DNA of 64,000 nucleotides from Prevotella sp. (GTDB lineage Bacteria > Bacteroidota > Bacteroidia > Bacteroidales > Bacteroidaceae), in the NCBI GenBank assembly GCA_016291495.1, contig JAEEXI010000006.1:1-64000 (forward strand), read 5' to 3'. This document shows positions 59,500 to 64,000 of this stretch, in pieces (positions within the stretch are counted from its first letter, which is position 1; the number at the start of each line of letters is the position of its first letter). Both the position numbers and the translations under genes were made by a program. Below the pieces are notes generated by a model. That model had not been told where the DNA came from, ran no database searches, and saw nothing but the letters and a program-made list of their open reading frames with translations.

Positions 59500-60594
59500 C
59501 TTTTCAAAAAGTTCTTTCCACATGGGCATGATTATATCTGCAGAAAAACGCTGAGAAGAGACAATTGCCTTCATCCCCATTTGTTGACGCAAGTCTAAGT
59601 CACCCATCAACATTTCCAAGCGATTAGCAAACAATTGCCGGTTACGGTTAGGTATCAAAAAGCCCTCCTCCCTATCTGTAAGAATTGTAGCAGGACCATG
59701 AGGACTGTCAAAAACGACAACAGGAACACCGCAACTCATCGCTTCCGGAATGACCAAACCGAACGGTTCATAAAGAGAGGTCAATACTAAGATACTACTA
59801 TTACGGTAAATATCCATAATATGCTGTGTGGGCTCATGCACAACAATGTTTATATTTAAGACATCTGCCTCCTGCTTATAATGACTCCACAGGCATCCTT
59901 CACCATACAGGTCCAACTGCCAGTCAGGGGACTGTGGATGTACTAACTCCCAAATGGCAAACAAATCCCCGATACTTTTTTGTTCTTCAAAGCGTCCGAC
60001 AAATAGCACATGCCTTTCCGTACAATCACTGTATTGGTCTGTGTCATTCAGATTAACCACATTCGGTATCACATGGACATGTTTGCTAACACGCGACCAA
60101 TTCTCTGCATCTCCGTTAGTCAACGTCACCACAGCTTCTGCCTTGCCAATCCAGTAATTATTGATCAAGGTACGAATACGATGCATCCATGTATCAGGAC
60201 GAGTGAAATTAATATGAGACTCCACTATCAATGGGATATGTCCTTTTACTTTCAACAAAGGTCTTACATGTTGGGATGAGGTGCATACAATAATATCTGG
60301 ATGGATTTCTCCAAAAAGGTTTCGCAACTGTTCATGGTACTTTCGTGACAGCCTACGATATTCTATCAATCGACGCCATAGCCTGTATTGGAAACGGGAA
60401 TGGAAACGGATATTCAAGTCCATAAAGTGAACCCGTTCGTCAATATTATAGCGAATGGGATGTTGTCCTTGGTCTGAGGTAATCATATACACCTCATAGC
60501 CATAGTGACGAACCAGATAGTTCATCTTATCCACCAGGATACGCTCAATGCCACCCCAGATAGCCAATGAGGGATATAGATAGACGATTTTCAT
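59482..60594 (-). CDS. Glycosyltransferase family 4
   Basis: A 370-aa GT-B enzyme. The start KIVYLYPSLAIWGGIERILVD is typical. The C-terminal domain has VLFVGRFEEQKSIGDLFAIW, DLYGEGCLW and the donor site TSLYEPFGLVIPEAMSCGVPVVVFDSPHGP. It is similar throughout to the GT4 at 62684, probably a paralogue. The gene overlaps the GT2 stop upstream by 4 nt, so they form one minus-strand unit. Confidence 0.92.
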   Translation of the reverse strand: MKIVYLYPSLAIWGGIERILVDKMNYLVRHYGYEVYMITSDQGQHPIRYNIDERVHFMDLNIRFHSRFQYRLWRRLIEYRRLSRKYHEQLRNLFGEIHPDIIVCTSSQHVRPLLKVKGHIPLIVESHINFTRPDTWMHRIRTLINNYWIGKAEAVVTLTNGDAENWSRVSKHVHVIPNVVNLNDTDQYSDCTERHVLFVGRFEEQKSIGDLFAIWELVHPQSPDWQLDLYGEGCLWSHYKQEADVLNINIVVHEPTQHIMDIYRNSSILVLTSLYEPFGLVIPEAMSCGVPVVVFDSPHGPATILTDREEGFLIPNRNRQLFANRLEMLMGDLDLRQQMGMKAIVSSQRFSADIIMPMWKELFEKLTSLS

Positions 60595-61442
60595 TTCTTC
60601 TTTACCAGATTATCCTCTGCATCCTCATAATAATCCACCTTGTGGAAGATACGAGTGATGCCCTTCATCTGAATCCTCACATGGTTGATAAAACTCTGCC
60701 AGAGCGATTCATCACCGACCGTTCCATAACCCGTTATGGCACGACAGCGACGGTCACGAACGAAGACAATCTTACCGTATTTCTTCAAGTTCAAAGCCAT
60801 TGAGCCATCTTCACCCCTGATAATGTCCACCCGATATGGTTCCTTACGACCATATTCGGCATTATAAGCGAATACCAGTCCACGGACAGAGAGTTCTGGG
60901 CGCTTGAAATGCTGTATCCACAAGAACAAGTCACGAGCCATCTCAAACAACTTCAAGCCCAAGGCAGAATGCTTTGCATCGGGGAAGAACCCCCAGGTCG
61001 CAGAGGCACATGACACCCCCGGTTTCATCAGATGCTCCAACATCACCTCATAATAATGAGGAGGATAGAGCGTATCACTATCCACATCAAAATAATACTT
61101 TCCTTTGGCATGCTGCAACCCACAACGGCGGGCATAGCCGCATGAATGCTCATACTCCGTATAATAAGGAATGCCCGACTTCTCGTATATCTCTGCTGTA
61201 CTGTCCTTTGAGTCATTATCTACTCCGATAATCTCGACAGGATATTTACATTGTATCTCGCTGATTGCCCACAGACATGCCTGCAAATGCGTCTCCTCAT
61301 TATAAGCAATAATCACAATAGACGCTACAGGATTAGGACTTTGCAACTTCGCTAATTGTTCCCGTGTACTGTCTATCACATCTTGGGGAACCTCACTGAA
61401 AGGCTTGCCATAAATGGTCATATATTTTTCGTACCAAGCCAT
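60591..61442 (-). CDS. Glycosyltransferase family 2
   Basis: A 283-aa GT-A enzyme with VASIVIIAYNEETHLQACLW, EIIGVDNDSKD, YARRCGLQHAKGKYYFDVDSDT (metal-binding DxD) and DIIRGEDGSMALNLKKYG. The start is placed at 61442 (MAWYEKYMTIYGKP) because the upstream reading frame includes the -7 box at 61473-61480. It is first in a minus-strand pair with a GT4 gene. Confidence 0.9.
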   Translation of the reverse strand: MAWYEKYMTIYGKPFSEVPQDVIDSTREQLAKLQSPNPVASIVIIAYNEETHLQACLWAISEIQCKYPVEIIGVDNDSKDSTAEIYEKSGIPYYTEYEHSCGYARRCGLQHAKGKYYFDVDSDTLYPPHYYEVMLEHLMKPGVSCASATWGFFPDAKHSALGLKLFEMARDLFLWIQHFKRPELSVRGLVFAYNAEYGRKEPYRVDIIRGEDGSMALNLKKYGKIVFVRDRRCRAITGYGTVGDESLWQSFINHVRIQMKGITRIFHKVDYYEDAEDNLVKKK

Positions 61443-61472
61443 AAAATTCAATGCTTTGCTGTATATCAACCA

Positions 61473-61480
61473 CAAAGATA
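61473..61480 (-). promoter_or_regulatory. -7 box for the GT2/GT4 pair
   Basis: TATCTTTG on the minus strand, 30 nt from the start codon at 61442. Confidence 0.6.
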
Positions 61481-61609
61481 GAAAAAAAATCATAAAATCA
61501 CAAAGAAACGGCAAATAAAATATGTACTTTTAAAAAAAAAATTGTATTTTCGCAGCAAATTAGACTTACGAGAATATATCAATAGAGATAATTCAACAAA
61601 TGTAGCAAG

Positions 61610-62605
61610 ATGGACTTAAGTATCATTGTTCCTGTATATAATGTAGAGAAATACATCAGACCTTGCATAGAAAGTTTCTTCTGTCAAGGGCTTGAGGAAG
61701 ACCGATTTGAAGTCATTATCGTCAACGACAGCACTCCTGATCATAGCATGGAGATGATTGCTGACATCATTCAGCAACATGATAATATCACTGTCATTAA
61801 TCAAGAAAACCAAGGACTGTCCATGGCTCGCAACAATGGTATTACTGCAGCCAAAGGAGAATATGTTCTGATGCCAGATTCTGACGATATACTCTTCGAA
61901 AATAGTTTAAAGCCTCTACTCGAAAAAGCATTGGAGACAAAAGTCGACTTAGTCGTGGCAGACTTTTTAACTATGACTGATGAAGAAATAGACGATTTTT
62001 ACAAAAAAGAGTTCAAGCAACCTGAACCACAGTTTAAAAAGGTTGTTGGCGAACAGATATATTTAGAAGTATTAAATCCTTATCAATGTTACGTTTGGAG
62101 AACTCTTTACAGAAGGGATTTCATCACTAATCAAAATCTATTCTTTTACCCAGGTGTACGATATCAGGATATACCATTTACACATGAATGCTACCTCAAG
62201 GCAAATAATTGTATCCGTACAAATATACTTTTAAATATTTACAGGAAGTGGCCAGGATCATCCACCAACGCTTACAAATTAGATAACTCAAGACATTTTA
62301 TTACTGCTATAGCCCTAACATGGAAGTTAAAACAAATGGAAGGGCTTTCATCAGACTTGCTGTACAAGTTAGAAGAAAATGTATATATATCATTCCGCAA
62401 CATAATATATAACACATTACATTGCATCAAAGAAAAAAAAGACAGATATGCGTTGATGGATTACATAAACTTTCAGGCTCCTGATTTAAATTTCACACAT
62501 AACATCCAACAAAGATTCTTCACTTTGATGATTAAAAATATGCCACACCTTTTCATTTATCTATACTATCAATATGCACAGGTAGTATATAAATGGAAAA
62601 GATAG
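61610..62605 (+). CDS. Glycosyltransferase family 2, single-gene unit
   Basis: A 331-aa GT-A enzyme. It has LSIIVPVYNVEKYIRPCIES, VIIVNDSTPDHSMEMI, LSMARNNGITAAKGEYVLMPDSDD and YPGVRYQDIPFTHECYLKAN, as in capsule/EPS GT2 enzymes. The DNA is notably AT-richer than its neighbours, suggesting separate origin. A TATTTTCG at 61545 is a poor match to the -7 box. It stands alone between two minus-strand units. Confidence 0.9.
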   Translation: MDLSIIVPVYNVEKYIRPCIESFFCQGLEEDRFEVIIVNDSTPDHSMEMIADIIQQHDNITVINQENQGLSMARNNGITAAKGEYVLMPDSDDILFENSLKPLLEKALETKVDLVVADFLTMTDEEIDDFYKKEFKQPEPQFKKVVGEQIYLEVLNPYQCYVWRTLYRRDFITNQNLFFYPGVRYQDIPFTHECYLKANNCIRTNILLNIYRKWPGSSTNAYKLDNSRHFITAIALTWKLKQMEGLSSDLLYKLEENVYISFRNIIYNTLHCIKEKKDRYALMDYINFQAPDLNFTHNIQQRFFTLMIKNMPHLFIYLYYQYAQVVYKWKR

Positions 62606-62683
62606 ACATTTCTCCCAACGAAAAATATAGAATCAAATAATCAACTATTCTCCATCACCTCGCATACGATTTACATGCTGCAA

Positions 62684-63808
62684 TCAGTACCGCAGAACAG
62701 AGCAATAGACCGTTTCCCACTCTTTCATGACAACATCCTGTTGGTATCTGGCTGCTGCCTGATGGGCTTGGCGCCCCATCTCCCGTCTTTCGGCTTCATG
62801 CGTAATCATCCACTCCATCTTTTCGGACAAGTTCTTTGGTGTGTTCCCTGACAACAATCCCGTCACCCCGTCATCTATAATCTCTACAGGGCCAAACGGA
62901 CAATTGACAGAAACAACAGGTATTCCACAAGCCATAGCTTCTATTAATACTAGTCCAAAGCTTTCATAGTCGCTGCCAAGTACAAAGAAACTACTATTCT
63001 GGTATTCAACATATATATCTCGCGTAGGAGGTTTTATATTCATTCGATCTGTTAGATGACGCTCGGCTATCTGTTTCTGAAGTTGCTCATGCAAATCCCC
63101 CTCACCAAAAATGTCAACAACCCATTCTGGATATTTGTCTGCTATCATGGAAAATGCATCTATCACACGGTCGAAACGTTTGGTTTGCGTCAGACGTCCC
63201 GCACAAATAATTCGGGCGTTATCTCGCACAACCGGATGAAAAATATATGAAGTAAGAGGATTGGGCAACACACACACACGATTCACATATTTTCGCCAGC
63301 AAAAGGCATCGCCTTCTGTCAGCGAAATAACAAGATCGCACTTCTTAACACAACGATGTTTCATCCGCTGCCAAAAACGATGCGACCAAGAAGCATTTTC
63401 TTCCATGATATCTACAAAAGTACTGTGACTTTCATAAACAACTGGTACATATTGATTCATTGATATTGCTACTTCTTGGAACTCTTCCAGATTACAAGGT
63501 ATAACCATTACATCTGGTCGAAAATTTTCTATGATGGCATGAAGTCTTTTTTTAAACCTATACTTCATCAATAGTTTTCGAAACGGACGAGTAAATACAC
63601 TTTTTTGATAGACGGTAAAGAAACGGCATTCCAAGTCTTCATAGCAGACAGCCATATTAAGGGGGAAGGAGAAAGGATGGAGTCCTTGCTCATAAGTCAA
63701 GAAGAGGACGTCATGGCCATGAGATGCCATCCAATTGGCTTTGTCTATAAACACCCTTTCGATGCCCCCCGAAAGGACAACCGATCGCAAAACAAATACT
63801 ATACGCAT
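62684..63808 (-). CDS. Glycosyltransferase family 4
   Basis: A 374-aa GT-B enzyme resembling the one at 59482. It begins RIVFVLRSVVLSGGIERVFI, with IICAGRLTQTKRFDRVIDAF, VDIFGEGDLHEQLQ and LGSDYESFGLVLIEAMACGIPVV. The start is set at ATG 63808 (MRIVFVLR), not the TTG at 63841, because the conserved sequence begins there and the stop codon of the upstream gene lies between them. The donor sugar is unknown. Confidence 0.91.
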   Translation of the reverse strand: MRIVFVLRSVVLSGGIERVFIDKANWMASHGHDVLFLTYEQGLHPFSFPLNMAVCYEDLECRFFTVYQKSVFTRPFRKLLMKYRFKKRLHAIIENFRPDVMVIPCNLEEFQEVAISMNQYVPVVYESHSTFVDIMEENASWSHRFWQRMKHRCVKKCDLVISLTEGDAFCWRKYVNRVCVLPNPLTSYIFHPVVRDNARIICAGRLTQTKRFDRVIDAFSMIADKYPEWVVDIFGEGDLHEQLQKQIAERHLTDRMNIKPPTRDIYVEYQNSSFFVLGSDYESFGLVLIEAMACGIPVVSVNCPFGPVEIIDDGVTGLLSGNTPKNLSEKMEWMITHEAERREMGRQAHQAAARYQQDVVMKEWETVYCSVLRY

Positions 63809-63815
63809 ACCATAT

Positions 63816-64000
63816 TTACAAAAGTCTTCGCAATCGCGCAATTATTCTCATTAAAGCTACAGCAAAAAAAGGAGGAAAGACGCCTAATGAATAAAAGAAG
63901 AGGTTTTTGATCCTCCATCCAAGCATACATGTCTCGACGAAGGACAAAGGGGATTTCATGATGTCTCGTATTTCACGATTCGTAAATGCCGAAGAGATGA
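63816..64000 (-). CDS. C-terminal part of a gene cut by the window edge
   Basis: The minus-strand frame is open from the window end to TAA at 63818-63816, about 61 codons. It contains a Trp/Phe-rich hydrophobic stretch (MLGWRIKNLFFYSLGVFPPF, then FAVALMRIIARLRRLL). It lies 7 nt before the GT4 start, so it is probably the upstream gene of the same operon. I do not recognise it; the end of a membrane or glycosyltransferase protein is plausible. Confidence 0.5.
   Translation of the reverse strand, partial: ISSAFTNREIRDIMKSPLSFVETCMLGWRIKNLFFYSLGVFPPFFAVALMRIIARLRRLL

Noticed and set aside
61443-61514. Longer N-terminus for the minus-strand GT2 protein
   Set aside because: It would include the -7 box at 61473-61480; the conserved sequence starts at 61442.

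Overview
The window looks like chromosome from a Prevotella-like member of the Bacteroidales. Evidence: promoters of the TAnnTTTG type, almost no Shine-Dalgarno sequences, BspA-like and MBG-like repeats with a Prevotella-style C-terminal tail, the DUF4248 / HU-like / smalltalk / amidase gene set, and at the extreme left what looks like an rRNA-operon leader read leftward off the edge.

Layout. 1-114: rRNA-type leader and promoter (minus). 0.2-10.8 kb: a class A penicillin-binding protein (minus), then a run of TolC-like channel, membrane-fusion protein, ABC ATPase, FtsX-type permease, LytS-type kinase, LytTR regulator and a SpoIIE-type phosphatase broken by an in-frame TGA. 10.8-19.3 kb: housekeeping genes (HAD phosphatase, 4-alpha-glucanotransferase, MltG, GlnRS, TPR protein, DedA). 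19.3-26.1 kb: GDP-mannose and GDP-fucose synthesis (manC, gmd, fcl), the ptb-buk pair, and xylulokinase (minus). 26.3-39.6 kb: an exopolysaccharide operon with a receiver protein, initiating sugar transferase, short TolC-like protein, Wzz-like protein, polymerase, three GT2 enzymes, flippase, a GT11 fucosyltransferase-like protein and a GT4 enzyme. 39.6-44.3 kb: an accessory island (broken minus-strand ORF, RecA-like ATPase, Toprim-like protein, DUF4248, GxxExxY relic, HU-like protein, smalltalk, amidase). 44.4-54.5 kb: one 3354-residue modular surface protein. 54.5-64 kb: acyltransferases, a UbiA-family prenyltransferase and several glycosyltransferases in divergent units.

The most unusual signal is a family of about twenty short tandem arrays scattered over the window. 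They share a 7-nt period, sometimes 8, but not a sequence. The heptamers come from a small vocabulary used in both orientations. Many intergenic arrays begin exactly on the upstream stop codon and run to the next start codon. Three sit between divergent -7 boxes. Seven lie inside coding sequence in frame, all in the same orientation relative to the mRNA. I know of no named element of this kind, and no search was possible.

Sugar-nucleotide genes, the EPS operon and the GT11 enzyme together suggest a fucose-containing surface polysaccharide. The ABC exporter with its two-component system looks like a separate stress or efflux unit.
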